From: Osedax fenrisi
Lineage: Eukaryota > Annelida > Polychaeta > Sabellida > Siboglinidae
Direction of reading: 5' to 3'
Assembly: GCA_964019155.1 (NCBI GenBank)
Contig: OZ025241.1
Coordinates: forward strand, 1,882,059-1,946,058
DNA: 64,000 nt
Below, piece by piece: positions 14,109 through 27,280 of the stretch. Both the position numbers and the translations under genes were made by a program. The notes under the pieces are model-generated. The model did no database searches. It was not told the origin of the DNA and saw only the letters and a list, made by a program, of their open reading frames with translations. How positions within the stretch are numbered: the stretch's first letter is position 1; every line of letters begins with the position of its first letter.

Positions 14109-14471
14109 ATATGGGGTAATATATGATATATAATGATATATAGTGAGTTTAAAGTAGGTACACTATTACAAATATTCCTTCCTATATATCTTTATCATGT
14201 TAATAGTAATACATGGTTCATAATTTAAATATGTAATAAAGTTTTATTTCTTTTTGATAATATTGTAAATTTTAATAAATAATTATGTGTATTATATGCT
14301 GATCCGTATTATTTCTAATACAGTTATTTTGAATTAATATAAAACTCGTATTATTTAACTACTTAAGACATATGAAGGCTCTTTGAAATGTATAAAGCGC
14401 GTATCACTTTCAATGAAGTCTAAAAGGATTTTTGAATTTTAATAAAACATGTTTTTTCCTGAAATCTTATA
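9836..14471 (+). repeat. Tandem duplication, copy 2
   Basis: Near-identical to 1396-6036, offset 8440 bp at the left end and 8435 bp at the right end. It is preceded by intact LINE 5' sequence. It is followed at 14472 by unrelated sequence instead of the exon at 6038, so it is a partial second unit. The pair is either a very recent tandem duplication or an assembly duplication. Confidence 0.93.
13330..13976 (+). pseudogene. Duplicated first two exons of the unrecognised plus-strand gene
   Basis: Copies of the proposed exons 1 and 2 lie at 13330-13371 and from 13922. The second contains one extra G (TGGGGGTGG against TGGGGTGG), which shifts its frame, and the downstream exons are absent after 14471. 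If the parent gene is real, this copy is a truncated pseudogene. Confidence 0.35.
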
Positions 14472-15763
14472 AGGTTTTACAATTTTGTTATATTGATCCG
14501 ATTATATCCATATCCAGCTCTAGTTTATTTTCGATATTGTATACTTATACACTTCAAAAAGGCATTCTCACTATATAAAAATGGTTTTTAATAGTGATAG
14601 GTCGGATTATGATGGTAGTAAGAAGAAGGTTTGATTACCGGAGTGTCGTGTAATGGTTATGCTGGCTAGGAGATGTGTGATTAGGAGATTAATTGGGCAA
14701 GTAGTTTGTTGGAGTAGTAGAAGTAGGTAGAAGGTTGAGAAAGGTTGAGAAATATAATTTTATGTAAGGAGAGGTTGTGTTTTTGATGTTGGGGTAAGAA
14801 AAGTTAGTGAAAGGGGAGGGTTGTGTAAGGCGGAAGATACAATAGGATGGCTTGGGTATGGAAGTGAAAGGTAGGTATTGATGGGGTATATATATATATA
14901 TATATATATTAGAGGGTAGAGTAATTTTGGTAGTATAGATAGGAGGTAGTTACAAATTTCACAAATATGTTAATACATAATTTCATTTGTATATAACATT
15001 TTGAGATATAATTCCTTTAAAATATTTCATTAGCAAAAATAAGATATGGGGAATATCTAAAATTGATGTTTAATTATATCTATAGATGTATATTTAATAA
15101 CATATAGTACTCTTGTATTATAGTATATATACTATAGTATTACCAGCAGTGATATGCTATACACGAATACTACTACGTTTGAATAACTATCATTATATGT
15201 ATGTTATTATCGTAGATATTCAAATATTAAAGGAAATAGATACAATATATGAATACCGTAGACATAGAATTAGGTAAATCTAATGTATATGATGAATACC
15301 CATATCAAATATATTGGTGTGTGTATGTGTGAATTGCGTACACATATTTAATTAATATATGCATCTTAATGATTTAACATACGTATTCACTATTGCTAGT
15401 ATACGGCATAGAATCTAAGCTATAAATCCGTGTAAGCTATCTCATGTATTATGTATACATCCGGGCTACACATAACATCACGTGATATAACATACGTGTG
15501 CATGTTAAGAAATGTTCGAACGGGATTATCTCATATAGAATTCTAGTTAATATGTGATAAAATGAGTTTAATATTATGAACTATTTTTACAATAGAATTT
15601 CTGTCAAAATATTAATGCACAGCAATTTCTCTGAGTTATTTATATTTAGATCAACGATTTGTTATCGAATGTTAAACATTTATGAAGGCTATTATAATGG
15701 TATACGCTGTGAATAACTATGAAGGACATTACAATTCAAGGACAGGAAAAATACTAACTATAA
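14472..15763. other. Unassigned spacer including a C-poor, G-rich strand block
   Basis: Between about 14585 and 14960 the plus strand is rich in G and A and nearly free of C (runs such as GGGGTAAGAAAAG and GGGGAGGGTTGTG), unlike its surroundings. The rest is AT-rich. I see no convincing gene. Confidence 0.5.
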
Positions 15764-15894
15764 CACTACTTGACTAGTTTACTACTTGACTAGGTTACTA
15801 CTTGACTAGGTTACTACTTGACTAGTTTACTACTTGACTAGGTTACTACTTGACTAGGTTACTACTTGACTAGGTTACTACTTGACTAGTTCAC
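15764..15894 (+). repeat. 16-bp minisatellite (TTACTACTTGACTAGG)n
   Basis: Eight head-to-tail units of 16 bp alternating between two variants ending TAGG or TAGT. It begins about 28 bp beyond the donor of a proposed minus-strand exon (15922-16012), so it would be intronic. Confidence 0.95.
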
Positions 15895-15921
15895 TATCCT
15901 ACCCATGGGTTATTGTACTAC

Positions 15922-16530
15922 CTGAAGTCGCTTGATGTCCGAAGTGGCTATCTTGTTTCGACTGCAGGTGGTAGGTCTTTGTATCCTCGCGAGACTGACG
16001 CTTAGCGACATACTGAAGAGGAAGGGTAGCTTTATCACGTGACAAGGGGGTGAAAGGGATCAGGGTAATTGTCAAGGGGGCAGCCGACGAAACCCAGTAT
16101 AAATGTATGTATATAATGTGTATATATAGTACATTTAGAGATGCTACATTTAAACTTGGATTTATAATAAATATCTCTGAAGGATGGGGAAAGTTTTCAT
16201 ATTTAACCGGACCCTATCACTGGATACTTACATGGATTAGTGCACACACATACACACACATACACATATATATATATATATATCAAGAGTACTCCATTTC
16301 TATGGACTTGTAGAGTACAGTTAAATGTCAATGAAAATATATAGTTTTCGTCGATATGGAATAAATATATTATTTATAGCAGAAGGATAAATTATAATTG
16401 ATAAAAAGCATACCTCCAAAATATTTACGAGATGTGCAATATTTATAAATGATATTAAAGTATAACAACATTATATAATAATATTAAGATAGTAATATTT
16501 AAATACAAATGCTAACCAATAGAAATAGTG

Positions 16531-16568
<38 letters not shown>

Positions 16569-16764
16569 ATGTAGGTACTATTAATATTATTATACTATTA
16601 AACACCTCCTACCGGTAAAGAGTTAATGAGAAGCTGACCTCAGAGGGGCATTGGGATCCATACTTCCGGCGGTCTTCATTCTCTGGTCCTGACACGTGAT
16701 ACCCTTGATGGGGTCGGTCTGCTGCAACCACACCTGGTTCCAGCCTCCTTGCATCGTGTAGATG
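15922..16764 (-). CDS. Two linked exons of a possible unrecognised gene
   Basis: Two GC-richer segments read as coding on the minus strand. The first, 16639-16764, has acceptor ATAG and donor GTCAGC and encodes a 41-codon stretch containing GGWNQVWLQQTDPIKGITC and GSMDPNAPL. The second, 15922-16012, has acceptor TTCAG and donor GTAGTA and encodes MSLSVSLARIQRP... in the phase set by the first (2 then 1 base), ending at phase 0. I found no further exons with confidence on either side; a CRE/E-box-rich block at 17.2-17.4 kb could be the promoter. The family is not recognised. Other frames are also open, so strand and frame are inferred from splice sites and composition. Confidence 0.35.
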
Positions 16765-17224
16765 CTATGTGTGTACGTGTGTGTGTGTGTGCGTGAGGAT
16801 GTAATACATAGGTAACATGCGCGTGTAGACATGTATATACGTGCGCGTGTGGACGTGTAGGTACGTGTTTTGCGATGGGGTAGAATTAATACTATGTATT
16901 TATACAGAGGTATTGTACAGCGATCTTAATCGAACTCCTTTATACGCGCATTGTTATTGTATATTTTATATACATTTTTTGAAAAATATATTATACTTAT
17001 AACATGATAAAATACATAAAATATTAGTATCAATAATTAAAGTGGTGAACCTAAAATAATTAATATATATATATATATATATAATAAAATATATACTCTA
17101 ATAATATAATACTATTATATATATATATACCAACCTTAATCGATATAACATTATGTATAATGAAATACTATCACTTATTATACGAAATATACCGACTTTA
17201 CGATTACCGACGTTCCCTAATAAT

Positions 17225-17420
17225 GAGCAGGTGGTCACGTGACTGATCACGTGACTACTGTTATGACGTAACCGATGACGTCACCGACAACATCGAGTGG
17301 CGTGCGTCAGTTACGCGATAAAGGAACTGGGCTCTGTTTACCGGATGCCGGTAATAGAAACTGGTAAACAGTAACCACAACAATAGAGAGGTATCACGTG
17401 CTGTTAAGTAGTAGTCGGCA
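17225..17420. promoter_or_regulatory. CRE/E-box-rich GC island, candidate promoter
   Basis: A CpG-containing block in AT-rich surroundings. It holds two TCACGTGAC sites (17235 and 17247), TGACGTAA (17263), a perfect CRE TGACGTCA (17276-17283) and CACGTG (17395-17400). It lies upstream of the minus-strand exon pair at 15.9-16.8 kb. That it is a promoter is inferred from motif density only. Confidence 0.4.
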
Positions 17421-17697
17421 GTAGTTGTAGTAGTAGATACGGCTAATAGCGCGAGGATTGATACCGTGCTGACAGTGCACTGATAGTGGTGGTAGTGGTG
17501 GTAGTGGTGGTAGTAATATCACACTAAATAGGCGATAACATGTATATATTAGGTGTGTGTATTATATGGCGCAGCATTACAGTCGATTATACTATATACT
17601 CTATACTTTATATATAATATAATATTTAAATATAATTAAATAGGTATATATTATCTAGGTATATATATAACCTATTAGGTAGTCGTATTTATATATT

Positions 17698-19000
17698 TCG
17701 TCCTATTTCGCAATTATCATCAATTTCTAAGACTATGGAACGCATAGTTGCGCGTCAGCTTATTGATTATATCATATCGAACTCTATTGTGGATTGCTTT
17801 CAGAGTGCATACCTTCCCAATCATAGTACAGAAACTGCCCTAAACATTGTGTTTAACGATATTATACTATCTATGGATAATAAGGCTTCTTGTTATTTGG
17901 TTCTTCTTGATCTGTCTAGTGCCTTTGATACGTTAAATCATATAATTCTTTCTTACCGTCTACGTGAAATAGGTATTCATGGACAGGTTCACAACTGGTT
18001 GATGTCATTTGTATCTAATAGAATATCTTCGGTAAAGATCAAGTCATCTTTGTCGGCTCCATTTGATCACACTCATTGCGTTCCTCAAGGATCAGTACTG
18101 GGTCCGATTCTTTTTATTTTGTATATTCTTCCCATTAATTTGATTTTTAAAAAATACCCAAATATTCGTTATCACCTCTTTGCTGATGACTTACAAATTT
18201 ATACTTTTTTTCCACCTGGTTCTGATATTGACATAATTCAACTTTCAATTGCTAACTGTATTAAAGATTTAATCTCTTGGTTTTCCTGTAATTCACTTTC
18301 ATTAAATATTACTAAAACTGATAGCATTATACTTTCTAGATCTCTTTCTTCAATTACTCTCACTCATCCATTCCTTATCTCACTTCCTATCTCAAACACC
18401 ATCACTACTCTAGGGTTTACTATAAATAATGTATTAGATTACTCAGTACATATATCAAACACTGTCCGCACTGCTAATTATTTCCTGTATAATATAGACA
18501 AGGCTCGTTCTAAGCTAACATTTAATTTAACTAAATCATTATTACATTCATTAGTTTGTAGTCGACTTAGATATTGTAATTCGCTTTTAATTAATATTCC
18601 GCAAAAATTCGATTCAATACAACGTAGAGCTGTTCGCATATTATTTAAGCTAAAGCGTAGTGATTTAACCATATCTATACATTCCATAATGGCGACTCTC
18701 GGGTGGTTGCAGTTTCGAGATTTATGCAAGTTTCGACTTCTTTGCATTACTCACAAGGCTATATATATGGGAGTTCCGTCTTACCTATCGAAGGGACTCA
18801 TAATTCGAACAACTACTCGTCCGAGTCGCAAATGTGAGCTGATGAAACTCTCTCTACCGCTTGTCTCATCTATGTATGCAGATGCTGCTTTCACGGTTGC
18901 TGCTCCGAAATACTGGAATAGTCTTCCCGATGAATTACGCACCATGTCATCATTTATGAGTTTTAAATGTCGACTACATACATATATGGTATCATTATAA
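17698..19000 (+). mobile_element. 5'-truncated LINE with intact reverse transcriptase frame
   Basis: An open frame (first Met 17735, stop 18998-19000) encodes most of a LINE reverse transcriptase. Sequence before the Met still reads RPISQLSSISK in frame, so the real 5' limit is a truncation near 17698. RT boxes appear in order: QSAYLPNHSTETAL (about residue 24), LVLLDLSSAFDTLNH (catalytic motif A), VPQGSVLGPILF, and HLFADDLQIYTFF (catalytic FADD). The C-terminus has APKYWNSLPDELR. Endonuclease and ORF1 are absent. 5' truncation is usual for LINE insertions. Related to the LINE at 3-1055; CR1/L2-like by motif style. Confidence 0.94.
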
Positions 19001-21890
19001 TGTCTTCTTTTTAAATTTATTATTATTTGCGTAACTATTTATTTGTTTTATTATTTCAACTTGACGCACATAAACGTCCATCGTTTTCTGAGTCAATAAA
19101 CCTTTCTATTATTATAATATAACTATTTAGATAAATAGTTGTTACAATATGTAGGACACATACTATCCTTAATTATATTACATAATATACATTATATATA
19201 CACACATATATTTCACATGTCTTTCATACTCAGATTATATTAATAATAAACATAAACTATTTAACTATATCTATATATAGTCAATAGACTATATGAATAT
19301 AGAATGGGAAGGATGTTAATAATCAAATTAAAATTGTAAATATATAATTAAATATCATAATATATTAAATTAAAATTAATGTGTAAATTAATAAAATATG
19401 AATTATTAAAAGAAATAGATACACAAAAACATAAATATTCTAGAGAAAGCTCGGCGTCTATATAATGATTGCTAACACACTAGAGTATTATAATATAATA
19501 ATGTATTATAATATAATAATGTATTATAATATAAGTATTATTTAATGAATTTATCTTTTTATAGGTATTATATCTGTTTTAATAACATTATTATAAACGA
19601 TAAATGTATACACATGTATGTGCAGATGTATACTTATATGTTAATATTGTTACACTATTAATTCGCGAAATGTGTCAAACATTTATTTATAAGCGTTTTT
19701 ATTCTTTTTATTTTCTTTTACAGTTGTACCTAATTCACATTTTGTTTAGAAAATAATGTGTTATAAAATTGCCATGCAATTTGTTAGTATATTTAAAACC
19801 ATACAGAAAAATCAAATTAATATTTGATTTTTATTTATTATTTAGTAACATTTGGGAATTAAATCATAATATTAAATCATTAAAACATAATATTGTATTT
19901 AAAAATGTTTAATATATACTTAGTATATGTACAGTGTATACATTGTATACCTATACTATATTATTACCATTTACATTACGGTTTAAATATTATAGATTAT
20001 ATATAAATATAATAAACCTAATTATTTTACTTAATAACATATTTAAAATTAATATATCTATTAATAATATAAATTATTAAAAGTTAATCATATACAATTG
20101 TTAGGAAGTTTCATTGAGTAATAGAGGATATAATAAAACTGGCAGTTTCCATGGTATTAATATTTTAAAAAGCAAATATAAAATCACATAAATTATGTAC
20201 TTTTTTTTTATTTCATTACTGTATTATTTACTCTGGACTCCATCGTCTCGAGATACATATAAAATTTATATATATATATATATGCGCACGAGAGCATAGA
20301 AAATATATTGATATTTATCTGAAGCCCTTTAGAGGAAATAACAATATAATTAATGTATATACTTCATACGAAAAAAATGTACAACTTTCTTCTAATGAAT
20401 ATTTATTATTATTATTATTATTATTATATTAGTGTTACAATCGAACTCCGAACTTCGAACTGATACCAACGATTTTTCTAAGGAAAGATATAACACTTAA
20501 TCGAAAGTGTATAATTGTATTTGTATACAAAAACCAGCAGCGCACCTATATCGGGTACATTTTTGGAATTATGTGTTATTTATAATGTAAATTCGTATCA
20601 AACTAGGCACTTTTAAAATGAAAAATAATATGCTTTAAATTATTATTTATATTATGAAAACTAAGTGTTTATTACTAATATATAACAAAGCAATATATTA
20701 TGGTGGTTTTAAATGCTATAAATATCTATGTGGCGAGTAAAAGCTAATTTATATTGCATGTAATTTAATAGAGCAATTGCTTGATTTCATTAATGAAAAC
20801 ATAGTAGTATGAAAATCGCGGCAAATCTAAATCGATTTTGATACTGCTGCTAGCAGCGGATGTATGCATACTAATAAAGTTGCCTAGATAGGGAGTGTTA
20901 TATCTTTGCTTCGCAAAATCTTTGATGATACTTTATTTCGATCTGATAGTATACTCACATTTTTGACTACTATTTGTTTAATATTATATTTTAGATCTTC
21001 ACATTTGATTTATATTGTGGATTTATATATTTTTAAGATTAACTAAACCTCGAGAAATTATATCCTAACACAAAATTTATATATCAATATTTATATATAT
21101 ACTATTTACACTTATACTAACATTTTATATTACATTTATATACATTTTTTAAATAATAACATGTCTTCAGAAATTAGTAATTCCTACATTAGTATTATAT
21201 TTTAAATACTTGTTATTAATATGATAATCATAATAATAATTTATGCAATCAGAGTCATAGCCGGAAATATTTAAAATAAAACTAAGCGAGCGGCGCTCGC
21301 CGAGCGCTCTAAATAAGACAGCTTCATCTACATTTCTGGATAGAATATAAGGTCAAATATAACTTTAGTAGAAGTTGTCATTTATAAATAAATGGATATA
21401 ATGTAACTTCGAATTCGTTATATATATATATATCTATATAAGGTCATCTATGGATTTAACTACATCCGATCATTTTTCATAAACAATTATATATAATATC
21501 ACTACTATATATTATTGGTTCGGAAAGTGATTTAACCTGAATCCCATTGCTTACATATCTGACACCTTTGTCAGCTGAGCCATGGCACATAGAAAGTTAT
21601 AACTTATTATAATGTAGATGTATGTTACTAAATAGATATTTATCGATCATTTTCTTTATAATAATTGTTTAACTATTTTATTTAAAAATAATAATATTCC
21701 AAAATTTATTGATTTGTAAAATGTGGTACTTGGTCATTTATAATTAAAGTTTTATAACTCAATACAGAATGACAATATACTATTTTTTTAATATAATATT
21801 TAAAAAAAAAATATTCTTATAATAATTATAATCATATTAATTATAGATACATTAATGTGAGAGATAAAAATAACTTTCAAACATACACAA
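19001..21890. other. AT-rich spacer, no gene seen
   Basis: Mostly AT-rich with stops in all frames, short (AT)n runs and a (TTA)n run at about 20402-20428. A 14-bp inverted repeat lies at 20484-20907. No coding signal found. Confidence 0.55.
20484..20907. repeat. Inverted-repeat pair, possible small foldback element
   Basis: AAAGATATAACACT at 20484-20497 is matched in inverse at 20894-20907. The sequence just beyond the right arm (TTTGCTTCGCAAAATCTTTG) recurs in inverse orientation near 53.63 kb, which suggests a dispersed family. No clear target-site duplication. Confidence 0.35.
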
Positions 21891-22410
21891 TTAGGGTACA
21901 GCGAATTCAAGGTACATATCGTTAAAATATCACAACAATTTACCATGTACTCTAAATAGGATACATGACTTTTAAACTCACTAGGGTACAATATATATAT
22001 ATATAAATATTTGTAGGATACATATATGTTAAATATTAGGGCACATAATTGTTAAATGCACTAGGGTACACTCTATGTATTTATTATGGTACAGCTATGT
22101 TAAATATTATAATATTAATTACTAATTACTAATTACTGATTATAATACTAATTAATAATATTAATACTAATTAGGGTACGTGATTATTATATTTACATAT
22201 CATGAAATTCAATTATGGTACATATCATACAATTGCATTAGGGTACACGGTATCATATAATTAGGGTACAATCAGCTAAAAGTCTTTAGGGTATAGTTTG
22301 ATCATTTTTAGGGTACCGATCGTATTTATTCAAAGTGTACCCTAATCAGGGTACGGCTATGGGGGACACTACTTACACCCTAAACAGGCACTCGCTGTAC
22401 CCTAATTGTT
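21891..22410. repeat. Cluster of irregularly spaced TAGGGTACA motifs
   Basis: About 15 copies or close variants of TTAGGGTACA occur in roughly 520 bp. Clear ones start near 21891, 21981, 22036, 22061, 22171, 22238, 22261, 22286 and 22309; weaker ones lie near 21955, 22014, 22085 and 22213. Two inverted copies (TGTACCCTAA) are at about 22336 and 22396. Spacing varies from about 24 to 85 bp, so this is not a simple tandem repeat. Function unknown. Confidence 0.7.
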
Positions 22411-23372
22411 AACAGTGTATATATCAACATATCATTCTGCTCCAGTTCTTCAATTAATTATACACAATTGGCAGGCTTAACAGGCAGATACATTTGTAAA
22501 TATAGCTATTATGTATTATGCATAAGGCTGTACACCTTGGATTTCCTGAATATCTAGCTCAATCTATTATAATAGTTTTATAGTAATTATTATTCATAGT
22601 TCTAACATATCTAGTCGGAAGTGCAACGTCATGAAATTGGTGCAACGCTCAATATATTTGGTCTACGCTGAATCAACTTTCTCGGGAATTCACTGCCATA
22701 TGATATTCATTATACAACACACCTTCCTTATTTAAACGTAAACTGTATGTCAATTTTAAATCATTGTAATTTGTTCTATTTTTGTATTCATTTTCTATTA
22801 TTTTTGTTTTTCGTTTTTATTATAATAGATATATCCCATTATATAAGGGATATATCTAATGACGCCTATAATCACGATGTGTTTTTGAAGTCATAATACA
22901 CTATATTATATTATTTATTTTTATTTTTAAAATTATGAAATAAAAATTAATATTTAACTTTTTATATTTTTATTGAACATTTTAATTATTCCAATTATTT
23001 ATAAAATTACTTTATAAACATTAAATATTATTATTTGGTTACCCTGACTATATATACAATACATTTTAGGGAATTAAAAAGTATTAACTAAGAATTAATC
23101 GTTGACATAAATGTTGATGTAATGTCTAAAGGAGTATTGTATATATTATTCTATACTGCATTTTAATTTATTTAATATATTTTTTATTTACGTTTCACAT
23201 TTATTTAATTTGTATTTAAATGTACTTAAATACAACTATAATAGCTATTAGATGCATATAAAATACTATATATCTATCGAAAATATATTTATTAAACTGT
23301 CGATGAATCCGCATTGACTATAGATTATAAAATCATTTTATGATTATATTTTATAAATAAACTATTCTAACA

Positions 23373-23430
<58 letters not shown>

Positions 23431-24275
23431 AGATTATATAATCTATATAGTATATATGGTATACCATTAACATATTCAGAATATAATATTATTTATAGTA
23501 CATTATTAACTTTATGATATTACTATCTTAGCCTATTATTGATATTTATTTAAATTTATATTTACATATAAGTAAGTTTAATGGAAACTTACTAACATTA
23601 TTAATATAGTAAATTTATCTCATACAGAAAAGATATACTATTGATTCAGATTTGGATAATTAATTACCAAATATTTTAGATACAAATTAATGATATTTTA
23701 TAATATTAATATATTTATATAATGACGATTCACGTTCATGTGGAGTATTACATATCGAATATACACGTATACACCATATACACTATACGATACGTATATC
23801 GTATGTTAATGTTTGTTTACCTATATGTGTAATCCCCCCGTCTATAGACAGCTAATATTTAGTAATTAAATCGCATATATCCGATATATGATAGCATATT
23901 TCCGATATCTATCCGAACACAAAATACTAAGTTATTGATTGATAAGTTATGTTTGCGTATTGTAGAATTGTTTGTTATTTTATTTTCAAATTTATAGATA
24001 TAATAGATATAATATATTAATAGATATAATATATTAATAGATATAATAGATTAAGAGATATAATAGATATAATAGATTATTAGATAAAGGTACGTACTTT
24101 ATTTAGTCTAGCAACTTAAGAGTGAATAACATTCATGGAAAGTATATATTTTGGCAAATAAATCCCAACATTAAATATATGACCCTACTGTACAGTAAAC
24201 GTAGGATAGTTGTTATCACTAACTTGAAAGTTATTCCCCTGTTCGCTGTGAATCGTGCAGTTCTGTGACCTACAA
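22411..24275. other. AT-rich spacer with (AT)n and short degenerate repeats
   Basis: A 51-bp (AT)n tract lies at 23377-23427. A run of ATAGATATAAT-type repeats lies at about 23996-24085. No gene seen. Confidence 0.55.
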
Positions 24276-24524
24276 ATGGCGCCTAGAAATACCGCTAATC
24301 TCCGTAATGATCATGCTTGTGTGGTGCGAAATAGACTAAGTTACGCGAGGGATTATAGCACGCTAGTGTGCGATTGTTTAGGATCTCGTAAACCGCACCA
24401 TTGTGCGCGTAAACCCACGGTATTATGCGCGCATTCACCGAACAACTCCCTTATCACGGAATTATCATTCACGGATATCACCGAATTAGACACTGGTAGC
24501 GAACTACTAAATAATACGAAATAG
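24276..24524 (+). CDS. GC-richer 82-codon ORF, unrecognised
   Basis: From ATG at 24276 to a TAG at 24522-24524 the frame is open in a block clearly richer in G+C and CpG than its flanks (about 24200-24700). The product starts MAPRN and is basic and Cys-containing, with an acidic/Ser-Thr C-terminus. No domain is recognised. It could be a small gene, a single exon or part of an old repeat. Confidence 0.25.
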   Translation: MAPRNTANLRNDHACVVRNRLSYARDYSTLVCDCLGSRKPHHCARKPTVLCAHSPNNSLITELSFTDITELDTGSELLNNTK

Positions 24525-25559
24525 AACCCCCAGATTACTATTCAGTGGTTCACACCCGTAGTCGATATCGGCACGGGTCGCTGCGTTCTTTTGGTGTGCG
24601 GTCAACCATAATGGAGCCACGCCCATTTTATATATCGATTTACGATTATCAGCCATAGAAAGACTAATACTATCGTTAATTAACTCGATCTTGTGCTGGT
24701 TGCATAATCGTGTACCATTGCGTAATATTAGTGTAAGCCTGGCGTCTTCGTATACGAACTTTGAACTAGTATATATAAATATTTAGAATAGAATAGTAAT
24801 TTATTGAGCGAAGTAGTTTTTTTTTCTTTTTCTCTTTCATTCTTTCATTTTTGATTATCATTGTATTGTTGTTTATTTCATCAATCAGCTATCCGCAATT
24901 TTCTTTGTTTCTAAATATATTATCTATAAGTATATACATAATATATAATAATATAATATATGTATATAATAATCTTTATATTTGTATACAATAATATATA
25001 ATATAACATATAATATCTTTATATCATATACTAACCAAATATACATTTTAATATTATAATATTATACTCATTAAAATATTTCAAGAGATAATGATATATA
25101 GTGCAGAGTTAAGCCTATCCGGCGTTGTATTATGTGTAATAATGTGAAATGTCCTGTAGTAAGATGGAATAGCACGAGGGTTGTTATTGTTGACGATGTA
25201 TTTACCTTGACATAAACATGATATACATCGTTCTCATTGACGTCAGCGCATGTCGGCTAGTTGGTCACTTGTATCGATAGTGCTACGTAATATATTAAGT
25301 GTATACACTGCATCGATTAACTAAGTTAGATGAATAAGATATTTCTGCGTAAAATAAAGTATATGTAAATTCAGCAGGTTAAGAAAATAAATGATTTTAA
25401 AAATAATAATTCTACGTAGTTTAGTTGTAAATAGTTTTGTATAAAAATGAATATAAATTCTTTCGAATAATTCGAATGTGAATTGATTACATATTATTAT
25501 ATATATTAGTAAGTAGAAGTAATATTTAACGATATTATATTATAATAAATAAGAAATGG
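24525..25559. other. Spacer, no gene seen
   Basis: The GC-richer block continues to about 24760 (CpG-rich, no long frame). AT-rich sequence follows. A CRE-like TTGACGTCAG occurs near 25240. Confidence 0.5.
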
Positions 25560-27280
25560 ACCACTCTAACTATTATAACGACACGTTTAGAGTTAAGTAT
25601 CCGCTCAAATAAAAAGTTGTGCAAGTATAATATATAACTGGATATATGCCAAATATCTATACTGATATTAGGAAGTCATTTTTAATCAAATTAACTGACA
25701 AATTCAGTAAACTAAAATAAAAGGAAATAACAGAATAAGCAAATACAATATATGACATTTTCGAAAATGCAGAATAGATAGTACCTTTAAAGGAAAAGAC
25801 CAAAATGCAAATACACTGTGAAAGTACATAAATACGTGAATCAGATCAATACTACAAGAAGCAGCACTGAATAAAGATTCCAATCCACCACGAGATAACA
25901 TAGATACATAAAACATGTATAGGGTATAATCTACGATACATATGTTACTGCAAAATCAAACTACTTTAAAAACAGAAAGCTGAAATTACAACAGCTATCT
26001 CGAAAAAGAAGTCATCAGAAGATTGGATAGTAGTAAATAACGTTAGTTGAAGAAAAATACTAATAGAGTAAAATTAAAGCAGCAAATGAATAAGAACGAA
26101 TTAAACTATGACATGATTAATTTAAAGATATATTAAGTGAACAACCTAATGTGCCTAACAAGACAAAGACATATCAACTATAAATAATAAAGTACTAAAT
26201 ATAAAAACCGGCGTATTCACAATGTGCGAACTAATATAATAAATTAGTAGCATTAACAATGGAAACGAGTGTGTACTAGATGAAATACCAATAGAAGTAT
26301 AGAAAACAGATTATTTTATTTGCCTTATGCATATCGGTATAATATCACGATATTTTGTGGTTGTGCATAATGCATATAAGTCAAAATATACAATATAATG
26401 CTTTTAAACATAATAAGACCAAAAGTGAATCCAAATATATGGAAAACCTAAATGGATACAGAACAAGAAAGTAAACTTAGAAAAATATATATAAATATTA
26501 AACCTATTACGCTCTTGTTTATCGACTTCTCAAAGGTTTTTTACAGAATACACAGAAGAAAGATGAAAGAAATAATGACAGCATATGGCATACCTGAATA
26601 ACGGTTATTCCAATAATGATATCCTAATGAAATACGCAATAAAATGTATTCTCACCGGTTATTACATACATAAGCATAGCAGTAGTACTACAAGGTGACA
26701 CAATTTAGTTATTTCTCTTTATAATATGTATCGATTACATACTGAGAACATCGATATACCTGAATCGTGATATTATCTTCACACTTGTTAAGAAAAATAT
26801 TATGAATCACTAAGCTAAGATCAAGTTAATATTACATATGCTGATTACGCAGATGACCTGGCAGTATTAACGGATACACTGAACGATATATCAGGAACCA
26901 GAAATCCAAAGGAATAGAAAAAAAATAATCTTAAATATAAACATGGAAAAAGGAACACATGAGCTTGGATCAAAACAACATATAAAAGCTAAATAGCCTG
27001 TAAGAAGATGAGATCAAGAAGGTATATTATTTAAATATATGGATAGTTATGTATAGTCAACACAACAAGATATACATATAAGACTGGGGAACAGCAGGGT
27101 AGCATTAAATGCAATGCATATAATCTGGTCGCCAAATCTAGCTGATAAGCTGAAAATAAATGTCTTCAAATCGATAGTTGAGTATGTACATATATATGGA
27201 TGTTTAACCTTGACTTTGATCAAAGCGCTAGAAAAACAACTACATTGCAATTGTTGAGAGCAGAACTAAATAAGTCATAG
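25560..27280 (+). pseudogene. Strongly decayed LINE of the 8.9-11.1 kb family
   Basis: Fragments in all three plus frames match the order of the LINE at 8.9-11 kb: an endonuclease-tail-like start near 25560, a stretch near 26030-26115 resembling the pre-RT region, LLFIDFSKVFYRIHRRKM (26507-26570, RT motif A), ITYADYADDLAVLTD (about 26830, YADD) and ALNAMHIIWSPNLADKLKI with IVEYVHIYG (about 27100-27200). Many stops and indels; long dead. Confidence 0.75.

Noticed and set aside
18478..18747. 89-codon minus-strand ORF
   Set aside because: Antisense to the LINE reverse transcriptase at 17.7-19.0 kb.
21891..22410. CRISPR-like array of spaced short repeats
   Set aside because: The motif is only about 9-10 bp, spacing is irregular and some copies are inverted. 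The DNA is eukaryotic, and no cas genes are present.
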